DNA of 64,000 bases from DAONFI01 sp035403485 (lineage in GTDB: Bacteria > Planctomycetota > Phycisphaerae > SM23-33): assembly GCA_964536835.1 (NCBI GenBank), contig CAZIAZ010000001.1:62001-126000 (forward strand), written 5' to 3'. How positions within the stretch are numbered: position 1 is the first letter of the stretch; every line of letters starts with the position of its first letter. The notes beneath the pieces were generated by a model. The model was not told the origin of the DNA and searched no databases. It was given only the letters and a program-made list of their open reading frames with translations. The translations under genes and the position numbers were made by a program. This document shows, piece by piece, positions 7,538-16,775 of this stretch.

Positions 7538-10500
7538 ATGCCCAAAAGAACCGACATACGCAAGATATTGATTATAGGCGCAGGCCCGATAGTAATCGGC
7601 CAGGCTTGCGAGTTTGACTACTCCGGCGTCCAGGCGTGCAAAGCCTTGCGCGACGAAGGCTACGAAGTGGTTCTTCTGAACTCCAACCCAGCCACAATCA
7701 TGACCGACCCCGAAATGGCGGAACATACATATATCGAGCCCATAACGCTCGAAATACTCGAACGAATCCTGGAGAAGGAACGTCCCGACGCCATATTGCC
7801 GACCCTCGGCGGCCAGACTGCGCTGAATCTCGCTTCGTCCGCATACAAGACCGGCCTTCTGCGGAAGTACGACGTAGAAATGATAGGCGCAACTGCGGAA
7901 GTCATCAAGCGTGCCGAAGACCGCGACGAATTCAAGGAAATCGTCACGGCTGAAGGCATAGAAGTTCTCCGCAGCGAACAGGTCGAGAACATGGACGAAG
8001 CCCGCAAAGTCATAAAAGACCTGGGCCTGCCGGTAGTCATACGTCCAAGTTTTACGCTCGGCGGTACTGGCGGAAGCATAGCGTATAACTATGACGACTT
8101 TGAAAAGAAATGCAAAAGCGGGCTGGAGATTTCGCCGGTTCACAGCGTATTGCTGGAAGAGTGCGCCGTCGGCTGGAAAGAGTTCGAGCTCGAAGTCATG
8201 CGCGACAAAGCCAATAATTCCGTCATAATCTGCTCGATTGAAAACCTCGACCCTATGGGCGTTCACACCGGCGATTCCATAACCGTCGCCCCGATTCAGA
8301 CGCTCACCGACCGTGAATATCAGGCAATGCGGGATGAGGCGCTGGTGATAATCAAGGCTATCGGCGTCGAGACGGGCGGCTGCAATATCCAGTTTGCCGT
8401 TCATCCTCAGACCGGCCGCCGCGTAGCCATCGAAATGAATCCGCGAGTCAGCCGTTCGTCGGCGCTGGCATCGAAGGCTACCGGTTTTCCGATAGCCAAA
8501 ATAGCGGCTAAGGTAGCAGTAGGCATGACGCTGGATGAAATCCCGAACGACATCACGCTGGAAACACCGGCGTGTTTCGAGCCGACGATAGACTACTGCG
8601 TCGTAAAAATACCACGATTCACGTTTGAAAAATTTCCGGCGTCCGACCCCACTCTTACGGTCAGCATGAAGTCCGTAGGCGAGGTAATGAGCATCGGCCG
8701 AACGTTCAAAGAGGCGTTCCAGAAGGCGTTGAGAGGCCTTGAAACCAAGCGGTTCGGCTTAGGTGCGGACGGCAGGGACGTCAACCTCGACGATATCGAC
8801 GATTCAATGATTGAGGAAAAACTCAGCATCCCGAATGCAGAAAGAGTTTTTTGGCTGCGATATGCGTTCCAGAAGGGTTACTCGGTGGACGACGTGTATG
8901 GGCTGACCATGATAGACCCGTGGTTTCTGGATAATATCAAGCAGATAGTCGAATACGAATCGACGTTAGCCGGCAAGGCATCGCTAACCGACAAGGAACT
9001 TTTCGATGCCAAGCGAATGGGTTTCAGCGACGTTCAGCTTGCGCATCTGCTTGGGAAAACGCAGGATGAAATTCGCGAACAGCGCTACGACGCCGATATT
9101 CGCGCCGTCTTCAAACAGGTCGACACCTGCGGCGGAGAATTTGAAGCTCATACGCCGTATTTCTATTCGACGTATGAAAAAACCGACGAATCCGAATCCA
9201 AAGGCGGCGGGATAATGATTCTGGGCGGCGGGCCGAACCGCATCGGCCAGGGCCTTGAATTCGACTACTGCTGCGTACATGCCGCCGACGCCATCACCAA
9301 CGCCGGCTTTGAATCCATAATGGTCAACTGCAACCCTGAAACGGTTTCGACCGATTATGACACATCCGACAGGCTGTACTTCGAGCCGTTGACGCTGGAG
9401 GACGTGTTGGAGATAGTCAATCGCGAAAAGCCGCGTGGCCTTATCGTGCAGTTCGGCGGCCAGACGCCGTTGAACCTGTCGTCAGGCCTTAAAAAGTGCG
9501 GCGTTCCGATACTCGGCACAAGCCCCGACTCCATCGACCGCGCCGAAGACCGCAAACTTTTCTCCGAAATGGTTCGCAAACTCAATCTCCGTCAGCCGGC
9601 GAACGGCATGGCTGACACGGTACAGGGCTCGCTCGACATCGCCGCACAGATAGGATATCCCGTAATAGTTCGGCCGAGTTTCGTACTCGGCGGCCGAGCG
9701 ATGGAAATCGTCTATTCGCCGGAAGACCTCAAAGTTTTTGCGAAAATGGCGTTTGAAACTTCAGACGGCGCGGCAGTTCTCATCGATAAATTCCTTGAAG
9801 ACGCCATAGAGGTCGACGTCGACGCCGTAAGCGACGGCACGGACGTTTACATCGCCGGCCTTATGGAACACATCGAATACGCCGGCTGCCACAGCGGCGA
9901 CGCCGCCATGGTTCTGCCGCCACAGCAGCTCCCTCAATCGGTAATTGACGAAATATCAGACGCGACGCGAAAACTCGCATTTGAGCTCGACGTGCGCGGC
10001 CTTATGAACGTGCAGTTCGCCGTCTCACAGGATAACGAAGTCTACATACTCGAAGTCAATCCGCGAGCGTCGCGTACCGTGCCGTTCGTCTCCAAGGTCA
10101 CCGGCGTGCCGATAGCCAAGGTGGCGACGCACATCATGCTCGGCAGCACGCTGAAGGAGATGGGCCTTGACAAGCCGCTGCCGCCGCTCAACCATATGGG
10201 CGTCAAGGAATCGGTATTCCCGTTCAACCGCTTCCCTGGCGTCGACGCAATGCTGGGACCTGAAATGAAATCAACGGGCGAGGTCATGGGCATAGATACC
10301 GATTTCTGCCTCGCCTACGCCAAGAGCCAGCAAGCCTCCGGCACAAAACTGCCCATCAGCGGTACGGTCTGCATTTCCGTCAAACGAGCCGACAGAGCCG
10401 CCATGGCCCCCATCGTGGCCAAGCTAAAGGAAATGGGTTTCAACATCCTCGCGACCGAAGGCACAGCCAAAACGCTGGCGGAAAACGGCGTGGAGTCCAA

Positions 10501-10795
10501 ACGTATCAACAAGGTCGGCCAGGGCCAGCCGCATATCGTCGACGCGATAAAAAACGGCGAAATAGACCTGATTATCAATACGCCGTCAGGCCGCCGGCCA
10601 AGAGCGGACGAACAGGCGATACGCATAAGCGCCGTCAACAACGGCATATCGCTGATAACCACCGTCACCGCCGCCAGCGCGTGCGTGGACAGCATCGAGC
10701 GGCTGCGGGAAACGCATCTTGCTGCCGTGCCGATTCAGAATTATCTCAAAGACAGAATAAACGCGGTTAATCTGCCGGTTAAACCGAAGAAATAG
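7538..10795 (+). CDS. carB: Carbamoyl-phosphate synthase large subunit
   Basis: At 1085 aa it has the normal length and the internal duplication of the family: two ATP-grasp halves (about residues 1-400 and 550-935), an oligomerisation domain between them and a C-terminal MGS-like allosteric domain (about 940-1075). Family segments include IGAGPIVIGQACEFDYSG in the first half and ILGGGPNRIGQGLEFDYC in the second. It forms the CarAB complex with the product of the gene two positions upstream. The gap after pyrG is 76 bases. Confidence 0.97.
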   Translation: MPKRTDIRKILIIGAGPIVIGQACEFDYSGVQACKALRDEGYEVVLLNSNPATIMTDPEMAEHTYIEPITLEILERILEKERPDAILPTLGGQTALNLASSAYKTGLLRKYDVEMIGATAEVIKRAEDRDEFKEIVTAEGIEVLRSEQVENMDEARKVIKDLGLPVVIRPSFTLGGTGGSIAYNYDDFEKKCKSGLEISPVHSVLLEECAVGWKEFELEVMRDKANNSVIICSIENLDPMGVHTGDSITVAPIQTLTDREYQAMRDEALVIIKAIGVETGGCNIQFAVHPQTGRRVAIEMNPRVSRSSALASKATGFPIAKIAAKVAVGMTLDEIPNDITLETPACFEPTIDYCVVKIPRFTFEKFPASDPTLTVSMKSVGEVMSIGRTFKEAFQKALRGLETKRFGLGADGRDVNLDDIDDSMIEEKLSIPNAERVFWLRYAFQKGYSVDDVYGLTMIDPWFLDNIKQIVEYESTLAGKASLTDKELFDAKRMGFSDVQLAHLLGKTQDEIREQRYDADIRAVFKQVDTCGGEFEAHTPYFYSTYEKTDESESKGGGIMILGGGPNRIGQGLEFDYCCVHAADAITNAGFESIMVNCNPETVSTDYDTSDRLYFEPLTLEDVLEIVNREKPRGLIVQFGGQTPLNLSSGLKKCGVPILGTSPDSIDRAEDRKLFSEMVRKLNLRQPANGMADTVQGSLDIAAQIGYPVIVRPSFVLGGRAMEIVYSPEDLKVFAKMAFETSDGAAVLIDKFLEDAIEVDVDAVSDGTDVYIAGLMEHIEYAGCHSGDAAMVLPPQQLPQSVIDEISDATRKLAFELDVRGLMNVQFAVSQDNEVYILEVNPRASRTVPFVSKVTGVPIAKVATHIMLGSTLKEMGLDKPLPPLNHMGVKESVFPFNRFPGVDAMLGPEMKSTGEVMGIDTDFCLAYAKSQQASGTKLPISGTVCISVKRADRAAMAPIVAKLKEMGFNILATEGTAKTLAENGVESKRINKVGQGQPHIVDAIKNGEIDLIINTPSGRRPRADEQAIRISAVNNGISLITTVTAASACVDSIERLRETHLAAVPIQNYLKDRINAVNLPVKPKK

Positions 10796-10851
10796 AACTG
10801 CGCATCAAGGCTGTTTGTTAAAACGGCTTTTTATGATATAATCGGTGAGTT

Positions 10852-12444
10852 ATGACTGAAGAATTGCATCACGAATGTGGCGTTGCAGCCCTTTACTGGC
10901 TGAACGAAGCGTATAACGGCTCAAGGGACGGACAGGCGTCGGAACTGGTGGTCAATGACGATGTTACGCCGCTGATGTCGCCGTTGTTGCTGGACTTGCA
11001 GAATCGCGGCCAGCTTGCCGCCGGCATAAGCTCATATAACCCAAAACGGGTACAGGTTCTCGATACCTTCAAGGACGTCGGCAGGGTCAGCGAAGTTTTT
11101 CGCATGTCGCACCCCGGAAAGTATAAGGCGATAATGGAGGAATACGCCGGCCGTGCCGTTATCGGCCATACGAGATACGCAACCTGCGGCGCGGACGATT
11201 CCCGTTACGCGCAGCCGTTCGAACGGCATCACGGCAGAGCATGGAAATGGTTTACATTCGCATTCAACGGCAACCTTTCAAACTATCGCGAATTGAGAGA
11301 GAGACTCCTCAGCCGCCGCGATTATATAATTACGCTTGATACCGATACTGAAATCATCATGCATATGCTGGCTTACCAGCTGCGGCACGATTCCCCGCCG
11401 GATCTTGCCAAGGTCATGAGCGAATTAGCCGTCGATTTTGACGGCGCGTACAATATAGTCTTTCTCGATGCCAAGGGACGTATGTTCGTATGTCGCGACC
11501 CGCTGGGCCTACGGCCGTTGTGCTGGGCCGTCCAGGGAAAACTTTTCGGCGTCGCCAGTGAATCGATGGCATTGTCCAATCTCGGTTTTGACGACATTCA
11601 TTCGCTTGAACCAGGCATGATGGGTATAGTAGAAGAAGGCAGGCTGCGATTCGAGCGATTCGCGCCTTCAACGCGCAAGGCACACTGCTTTTTTGAATGG
11701 GTATATTTTTCCAACGTCGGCAGCGTTCAGGACGATTCGAGCGTTTACCTGTCGCGCAGCCGGGCAGGCAAAATACTCGCAGCCAAGGAAGACCAGAACG
11801 TCAAAGGCGACGACGTAGTCGTCGTGCCGGTTCCCGACACCGCGAAAGCCGCTGCGGATTCATTTGCATTCGCATTGGGCATTCCCTGCATGGAAGGCCT
11901 TATACGCAATCGTTACGTCGGCAGGACGTTCATTCAGCCAGGTTCATCGCGCGGCATGACAGTACGCAGCAAGTACACGCCACAGCCGGCTCTGCTGAAA
12001 GGCAGAAAAGTTTTCCTGGTAGACGATTCAATAGTGCGGTGCACGACCATGAAGGCGCTGGTCAAACGGCTCAAGGAATTCGGCAAAGCCAGGGAAGTGC
12101 ACGTCCGCGTGGCATGTCCTCCGATTATAGCGCCGTGTTTTTACGGCATTGACATGTCGACTCTCGGTGAGCTTTTTGCGCACAGATACATAGACGAAAA
12201 CTATGCGGGTGACCTCACGCCGCAGCAGGAAAAAACCATGGCTGCCGAACTGGGCGTGGATTCGCTGCGATATCTCAGCGTGGACGACCTTTCGGCCAGC
12301 ATATTGATGCCCAAAAATCATCTTTGCACCGGCTGTGTTTTGGGCAAATATCCAACAGACTACGGCAATCGCCTCATGTGTGCCGCCAGGAAAAACGACG
12401 CCGAAGGTAAAATCGGCAGAACCTACGAAAGCTGCAATTCCTAG
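10852..12444 (+). CDS. purF: Amidophosphoribosyltransferase (Fe-S type)
   Basis: This enzyme makes phosphoribosylamine from PRPP and glutamine in the first step of purine synthesis. The 530 aa protein begins with a short propeptide of 8 residues, after which Cys9 (HHECGVAAL) would be the N-terminal nucleophile, as in the Bacillus-type enzyme. The glutaminase motif IGHTRYAT is at 104-111. The PRPP loop FLVDDSIVRCTTM is at 388-400. Candidate [4Fe-4S] ligands are Cys279, Cys422 or Cys429, and the CTGC pair Cys492/Cys495. Because of these ligands it is called the Fe-S type. The gene follows carB by 56 bases. Confidence 0.93.
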   Translation: MTEELHHECGVAALYWLNEAYNGSRDGQASELVVNDDVTPLMSPLLLDLQNRGQLAAGISSYNPKRVQVLDTFKDVGRVSEVFRMSHPGKYKAIMEEYAGRAVIGHTRYATCGADDSRYAQPFERHHGRAWKWFTFAFNGNLSNYRELRERLLSRRDYIITLDTDTEIIMHMLAYQLRHDSPPDLAKVMSELAVDFDGAYNIVFLDAKGRMFVCRDPLGLRPLCWAVQGKLFGVASESMALSNLGFDDIHSLEPGMMGIVEEGRLRFERFAPSTRKAHCFFEWVYFSNVGSVQDDSSVYLSRSRAGKILAAKEDQNVKGDDVVVVPVPDTAKAAADSFAFALGIPCMEGLIRNRYVGRTFIQPGSSRGMTVRSKYTPQPALLKGRKVFLVDDSIVRCTTMKALVKRLKEFGKAREVHVRVACPPIIAPCFYGIDMSTLGELFAHRYIDENYAGDLTPQQEKTMAAELGVDSLRYLSVDDLSASILMPKNHLCTGCVLGKYPTDYGNRLMCAARKNDAEGKIGRTYESCNS

Positions 12445-12488
12445 AAAAATTTTGCGCCGTTAAAAACTCACGATTTTTAATTTTTAAT

Positions 12489-14558
12489 ATGGACATTCAA
12501 CTCGATACGCCGGTGCAATATGTAAAACGGGTCGGCCCAGCCAGAGCCGAGCAACTTGCGGCATTGAATATTCACAACGTCGAAGATCTCATAATGCACT
12601 TCCCTCGCAGATTCGATCTTCGCAGGCAGGCACAGCCGATAGCATCGCTCAACGACGGCAATGAAGCAACGGTAGTCGGCACGGTAATAACCGCCAAACT
12701 CGGCGGCCCAAGGAAAAAGCCCATCTTTTCGGCTACCATCGAGGATGATACGGCGACCATTTCAATCCGCTGGTTTTTCGGCGGATATCTCGCAAAGACG
12801 ATTCAGGAAGGCACGGTCATAGCGGTATCGGGCAAAGTCTGCCGTTATCGCGGCGCGCTGCAGTTCATCAATCCCGGACATCAGGTAATTTACGACCCGC
12901 ACGGAACGTCTCTCGACCGCGATGAACTCATGCCGGTATATCCGGCTAGCGGCAAACTCTCCAGCAATATCATAGCCGGCATAATCAAAATCGTTCTGCC
13001 GGAAGTGCCGCGGCTGATTCGTCCCTGGTTCGACAAGGCATTCCTCGCCAAGCGAAGCCTCATGGACAGGCCCACTGCGATAACAGCCATGCACAATCCC
13101 GACGACCGTGAGCATTGGCTGCAGGCGCGGCGGCGGTTAGCCTACGACGAATGCATGTTGATGCAGCTTGGAATCGCACTTATGCGCACGCGGGAAGTTT
13201 CCAGGCCGGCCCACTCGCTTAAATGGACACCGGCGATAGATTCGCACATCCGCGCCAGATTCCCGTTTGAATTGACGGCTGCCCAGAACGGCGCCATTAA
13301 GGAAATAGTATCCGACCTTGCAAAAAATCACCCGATGAACCGGTTGGTACAGGGCGACGTCGGCAGCGGCAAAACAGTCGTCGCGGTTTATGCGGCACTC
13401 ACTGCGGTAGCGAATAAAAAGCAGGTCGCCATAATGGCGCCAACAGAAATTCTTGCCCGCCAGCATTACGAAAAAATCACCCGATACCTCGACGGCAGCC
13501 AGGTTCGCACGGCACTGCTGGTCGGTGCAATGCCCGGCAATGCGGCTGACCGCATCAGGGCTGAGCTCGCAAATGGAGATGTGCATATTGTAGTCGGCAC
13601 TCATGCACTGCTCGGCGAAACGGTGAAATTCCGCGAGCTGGCACTTGTAATAGTGGACGAGCAGCACAAGTTCGGCGTGGAGCAGCGAACCGGCCTTCGC
13701 GGCAAGGGATTCGCGCCGCATTACCTGGTCATGACGGCGACGCCGATACCGCGAACGCTGGCTATGACAGTTTTCGGCGACCTGGACGTTTCGACGATAG
13801 ATTCTCTGCCGCCCGGCCGCGGCGTTACGCATACCAGTTGCGTGACGCCGTCAAAATTTGACGAAGTTATCGATTTCACAGCAAACAAAATCCGGCAGGG
13901 TCAGCAGGCATACTTCATCTATCCGCTGGTAACGCCGTCGCCGACGCTGGAACTCCAAGCCGCCGAGCAGGCGCTGAAAAAACTCTCTGCCGGCCCATTG
14001 GGCGAATTCGGCGTGGGAATGATTCACGGCCAAATGAAGGCGGAACAGAAAAACGATATCATGCGGGCATTCGCGGCCGGCCGCATAAAAATTCTCGTGG
14101 CATCAGTGGTGGTCGAAGTCGGCGTAGATGTGTCGCAGGCAAATGTAATTGTAATAAACCACGCCGAACGTTTCGGCTTAGCCCAGCTTCATCAGCTCAG
14201 GGGTCGCGTCGGCAGAAGCGCCGATGACGCAAATTGCATACTCGTCGCATCGCCAAATAACCCCATTGCAAAACGACGCATGGAAATTCTGTGTGAAACG
14301 TCAGACGGATTTAAAATTTCCGAGGAAGACTTGCGGCTGAGAGGGCCTGGAGAGATTTTCGGCACACGTCAGCACGGCATGCCGGAATTGAAGGTGGCTG
14401 ACCTTGTGGAAGATTTCGATCTGCTGCGGCTGGCGAGGCGGGACGCTTTCAAAATAATAGAAGAAGACCCCGACCTGGCCGCTCCGCATAATCAGCAACT
14501 CCGCCGTATGATGCTGCGAATGTACGCCGGAAAATTGACCTTCATAACCGGAGCATAA
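12489..14558 (+). CDS. recG: ATP-dependent DNA helicase RecG
   Basis: RecG remodels stalled replication forks and Holliday junctions. The 689 aa protein has the N-terminal wedge/OB domain (about 1-240). The motor follows, with Walker A GDVGSGKT at residues 289-296 and the DEQH box at 390-393. TATPIPRTLAMT and the C-terminal helicase half, including HQLRGRVGRS, complete it, and a RecG C-terminal segment follows. It is 44 bases downstream of purF and on the same strand. The length is normal and no key motif is missing. Confidence 0.96.
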   Translation: MDIQLDTPVQYVKRVGPARAEQLAALNIHNVEDLIMHFPRRFDLRRQAQPIASLNDGNEATVVGTVITAKLGGPRKKPIFSATIEDDTATISIRWFFGGYLAKTIQEGTVIAVSGKVCRYRGALQFINPGHQVIYDPHGTSLDRDELMPVYPASGKLSSNIIAGIIKIVLPEVPRLIRPWFDKAFLAKRSLMDRPTAITAMHNPDDREHWLQARRRLAYDECMLMQLGIALMRTREVSRPAHSLKWTPAIDSHIRARFPFELTAAQNGAIKEIVSDLAKNHPMNRLVQGDVGSGKTVVAVYAALTAVANKKQVAIMAPTEILARQHYEKITRYLDGSQVRTALLVGAMPGNAADRIRAELANGDVHIVVGTHALLGETVKFRELALVIVDEQHKFGVEQRTGLRGKGFAPHYLVMTATPIPRTLAMTVFGDLDVSTIDSLPPGRGVTHTSCVTPSKFDEVIDFTANKIRQGQQAYFIYPLVTPSPTLELQAAEQALKKLSAGPLGEFGVGMIHGQMKAEQKNDIMRAFAAGRIKILVASVVVEVGVDVSQANVIVINHAERFGLAQLHQLRGRVGRSADDANCILVASPNNPIAKRRMEILCETSDGFKISEEDLRLRGPGEIFGTRQHGMPELKVADLVEDFDLLRLARRDAFKIIEEDPDLAAPHNQQLRRMMLRMYAGKLTFITGA

Positions 14559-14863
14559 CCGGCTTTCAAAATTTCCGCCCAGCCGGCCACTCTTGTAGAT
14601 GTCATCGAGTTTTTCCCCATTAGAGCATATTAAACTTGACTTTGCGCTTGTTGCTGTTTGCGGCGTCGGCTGGCTGCGTCAGGCTGCATCGGAAACCATA
14701 TAAGGTTGCCTGCTTCGCCTTCCTTGCCAGCCTCGTCCTCAACGACGCAACAAGTCGCAATTTCAAATTTAACATGCTCTAAAAAATCCAAGTGGTATTT
14801 TTCTGAACGATAATATAACGTTTTTTAAAAATTACTTTCCTCTTAAAAAAATATTTTAACCTG
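14559..14863. other. Convergent intergenic region after recG
   Basis: No gene was seen. A weak stem (CCGGCT 14559-14564 with AGCCGG 14581-14586) directly follows the recG stop. The rest is dominated by the palindromic element at 14621-14781 and T-rich sequence before the prepilin-like gene end. Confidence 0.6.
14621..14781. repeat. 161-bp imperfect palindrome with TA ends, MITE-like
   Basis: The left end TAGAGCATATTAAACTTGAC and the reverse complement of the right end TAGAGCATGTTAAATTTGAA match at 16 of 20 positions. The match continues through CTTGTTGC and GGCTGGC towards a small apex, AACC-ATATAA-GGTT. The whole segment can fold as one long hairpin. It starts and ends with TA, as do small non-autonomous elements mobilised by IS630/mariner-type transposases. 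It holds no open frame. A structured RNA is an alternative. Confidence 0.6.
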
Positions 14864-15568
14864 TCAATCAACATCCTGCCCTGAAATACCGTCGGTAGTA
14901 AGATTCGGATCAGGGTAACCGTCGTTCGCGGTGTGCATTTCCCCGGCACGCAAAAACCGGACCGACCCGTCAGCGAAAACAAAATTCCTTGCGCCGTAAT
15001 CGCTCCACCAGCCGTTATCCGATGCAAAATCGTCATGGTTGCCGTTCCATTCTCCCGAAAGTATCTTTTTTGACGTATATGTCAGTGCATTGCCGTTCTG
15101 CACAATGGTGGGATATTCCGATTGACACGTATAGGAGTATACCTTGTCGACCATATCGTTTATCTGTTTTAAAGAATGATAAAAACTCATGGAATAGGCG
15201 TAACTCGTAGCGTCGTATGTCGTCTTGGCGGCTGGGTCAGCCGGACAGAGCATGACGGAATGCGCACCGGATATACCGGCATGCATGGCAAGCTCATCAG
15301 CCATCACGTCGCGCATGCCGCGGCCCATCCACGTCCAGTAAAACGGCGACGTCGAAACAGGATCCTGCCTGGCCGGGTAAATATCATTATAATTACTGCG
15401 ATACATCTCGATTGCTTTATAAATATTGCCCAAATTGACCTGGCAGAGGATTTTGCGGCTCATCTCCTTAGCCTGCGAAAGCGACGGCAGAAGAATGCTG
15501 GCTAATAATGATATTATCCCCACGACCATCAGAAGTTCGATTAGTGAAAAGGCTTTTTTTGTGCGCAT
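14864..15568 (-). CDS. Prepilin-type N-terminal methylation domain protein (type II pseudopilin-like)
   Basis: The 234 aa protein opens with a short basic leader and the class III signal FSLIELLMVVGIISLLAS. The residue before the cleavage site is Ala rather than the usual Gly, and Glu5 of the mature form is present. A single helix (about 8-30) is followed by a globular domain that contains FVFADGSVRFL near the C-terminus, as in the large H-X9-DG pseudopilin-like family abundant in Planctomycetota, Lentisphaerae and Verrucomicrobiota. A GGGAG site stands 8 bases before the ATG. It is an orphan: no secretion machinery is nearby. Its specific role is unknown. Confidence 0.82.
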   Translation of the reverse strand: MRTKKAFSLIELLMVVGIISLLASILLPSLSQAKEMSRKILCQVNLGNIYKAIEMYRSNYNDIYPARQDPVSTSPFYWTWMGRGMRDVMADELAMHAGISGAHSVMLCPADPAAKTTYDATSYAYSMSFYHSLKQINDMVDKVYSYTCQSEYPTIVQNGNALTYTSKKILSGEWNGNHDDFASDNGWWSDYGARNFVFADGSVRFLRAGEMHTANDGYPDPNLTTDGISGQDVD

Positions 15569-15621
15569 ATTCCGACTCCCGTAATAATGGATTCCGAGAT
15601 TTTCCGTAACAGGCGTGCGTT

Positions 15622-16611
15622 TCAGAATTTTATAACTGCGCCGGCCCAGGTAAGGCCTGCCCCGAAAGCAACCATGACAATGGTTTTGCCGGAACTCAGG
15701 AGACCGTGCCTGGCGGCTTCGTCCAATGCAAGCGGTATCGATGCCGCCGACGTGTTGCCGCGTTTGTCGATGTTGACGAAAACTTTTTCTATCGGAAACT
15801 TGTGCTTTTCCGTTGCCGACTCGATTATGCGAATGTTTACCTGATGCGGCACGACAAGATCAACATCGTTTACTGTCAGATTGGTTTTTTCCATGCAGTC
15901 GCCGAGCAGCCATTGCATTTTTTCTACGGCAAACTTGTAGACTTCGCGGCCTTTCATCTTTATGAAATGGTCGCGGGCATCCACGGTTTCATGTGACGCA
16001 GGAGTTTTCGACCCGCCGGCTGGCGTGCAGATGAAATCCCAGCCTTCGCCGTCGGCTTTCAGGACTGTATAAAGAACGCCGACATTTTCGTCGGCAGTAG
16101 GTTCAAGAATCACCGCTCCGGCGCCGTCACCGAATATGATACAACTGCCCCTGTCCTGATAATCGGTCATGGTCGTAAGCGAGTCGGCTCCGATAACGAG
16201 GATTTTTTTATATTTCCCGGTTTCGATAAACTGGCTGCCTACAGTCAAACCGTAAATGAAACCACTGCAGGCTGCCGCCAGGTCAAAACATGGTACTTCG
16301 GTAGCACCGATGGCTTTCTGGACAAAGCAGGCGGTCGAAGGAAGCGGCATATCGGGAGTGCAGGTGGCTACGATAATCAGGTCAAGGTCGGTTGCTTTTA
16401 CGTTGGCGTTTTCAAGCGCGGCAGAGGCAGCTCTGGCGGCAAGAACGGATGTGTATTCCCCGTCAGAAACGACGTGCCGTTGACGTATGCCGGTGCGCTG
16501 AACTATCCATTCGTCGGTGGTGTCGACTATCTTCTCAAAATCCTTGTTGGTCATCACCCTGGACGGGACAGCCGACCCGAAGCCGGTTATCTTTGCTCTG
16601 ACACCTGCCAT
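15622..16611 (-). CDS. fabH: 3-oxoacyl-ACP synthase III
   Basis: This enzyme starts fatty acid synthesis by condensing an acyl-CoA with malonyl-ACP. The 329 aa thiolase-fold protein has the nucleophile Cys115 in AAACSGF, His in VVPHQVNIRI and Asn in GNTSAASIP, completing the Cys-His-Asn triad. The ATG at 16611 was chosen because TTGGAG lies 6 bases before it; the in-frame TTG at 16623 overlaps that ribosome site. It is the third gene after rpmF and plsX, the usual bacterial order. A GC-rich hairpin followed by T residues separates it from plsX, so its expression may be reduced or independently started. Confidence 0.95.
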   Translation of the reverse strand: MAGVRAKITGFGSAVPSRVMTNKDFEKIVDTTDEWIVQRTGIRQRHVVSDGEYTSVLAARAASAALENANVKATDLDLIIVATCTPDMPLPSTACFVQKAIGATEVPCFDLAAACSGFIYGLTVGSQFIETGKYKKILVIGADSLTTMTDYQDRGSCIIFGDGAGAVILEPTADENVGVLYTVLKADGEGWDFICTPAGGSKTPASHETVDARDHFIKMKGREVYKFAVEKMQWLLGDCMEKTNLTVNDVDLVVPHQVNIRIIESATEKHKFPIEKVFVNIDKRGNTSAASIPLALDEAARHGLLSSGKTIVMVAFGAGLTWAGAVIKF

Positions 16612-16636
16612 TGATTGCTCCAATCATTAAGTAAAA

Positions 16637-16654
16637 GGCCCCATTATGGGGGCC
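16637..16654 (-). terminator. Hairpin between plsX and fabH
   Basis: On the minus strand the stem GGCCCC..GGGGCC is followed by TTTTAC. This resembles a weak Rho-independent terminator or attenuator after plsX. Confidence 0.5.
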
Positions 16655-16775
16655 CCGCCAGAATTTTTTTGTTCCTACTTTTCCAGTCAGCCGATTCCGG
16701 CTGGCCGGCTCATGGTGCATTTTTCGCAAAAGTAAAGATTCATTCTGCAATAAAAAATTCAAGCGGCGGCTGTTT

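Noticed and set aside
7475..8404. 309-codon minus-strand frame over carB
   Set aside because: It is antisense to the conserved ATP-grasp domain, with no ribosome site and no recognisable domain.
10815..10842. TTGTTA-16-TATAAT promoter before purF
   Set aside because: The predicted start would leave only about 3 bases before the ATG and remove the GGTGAG ribosome site. purF is more likely read from upstream.
16612..16623. fabH start at TTG 16623
   Set aside because: The TTG is part of the TTGGAG ribosome site of the ATG at 16611.
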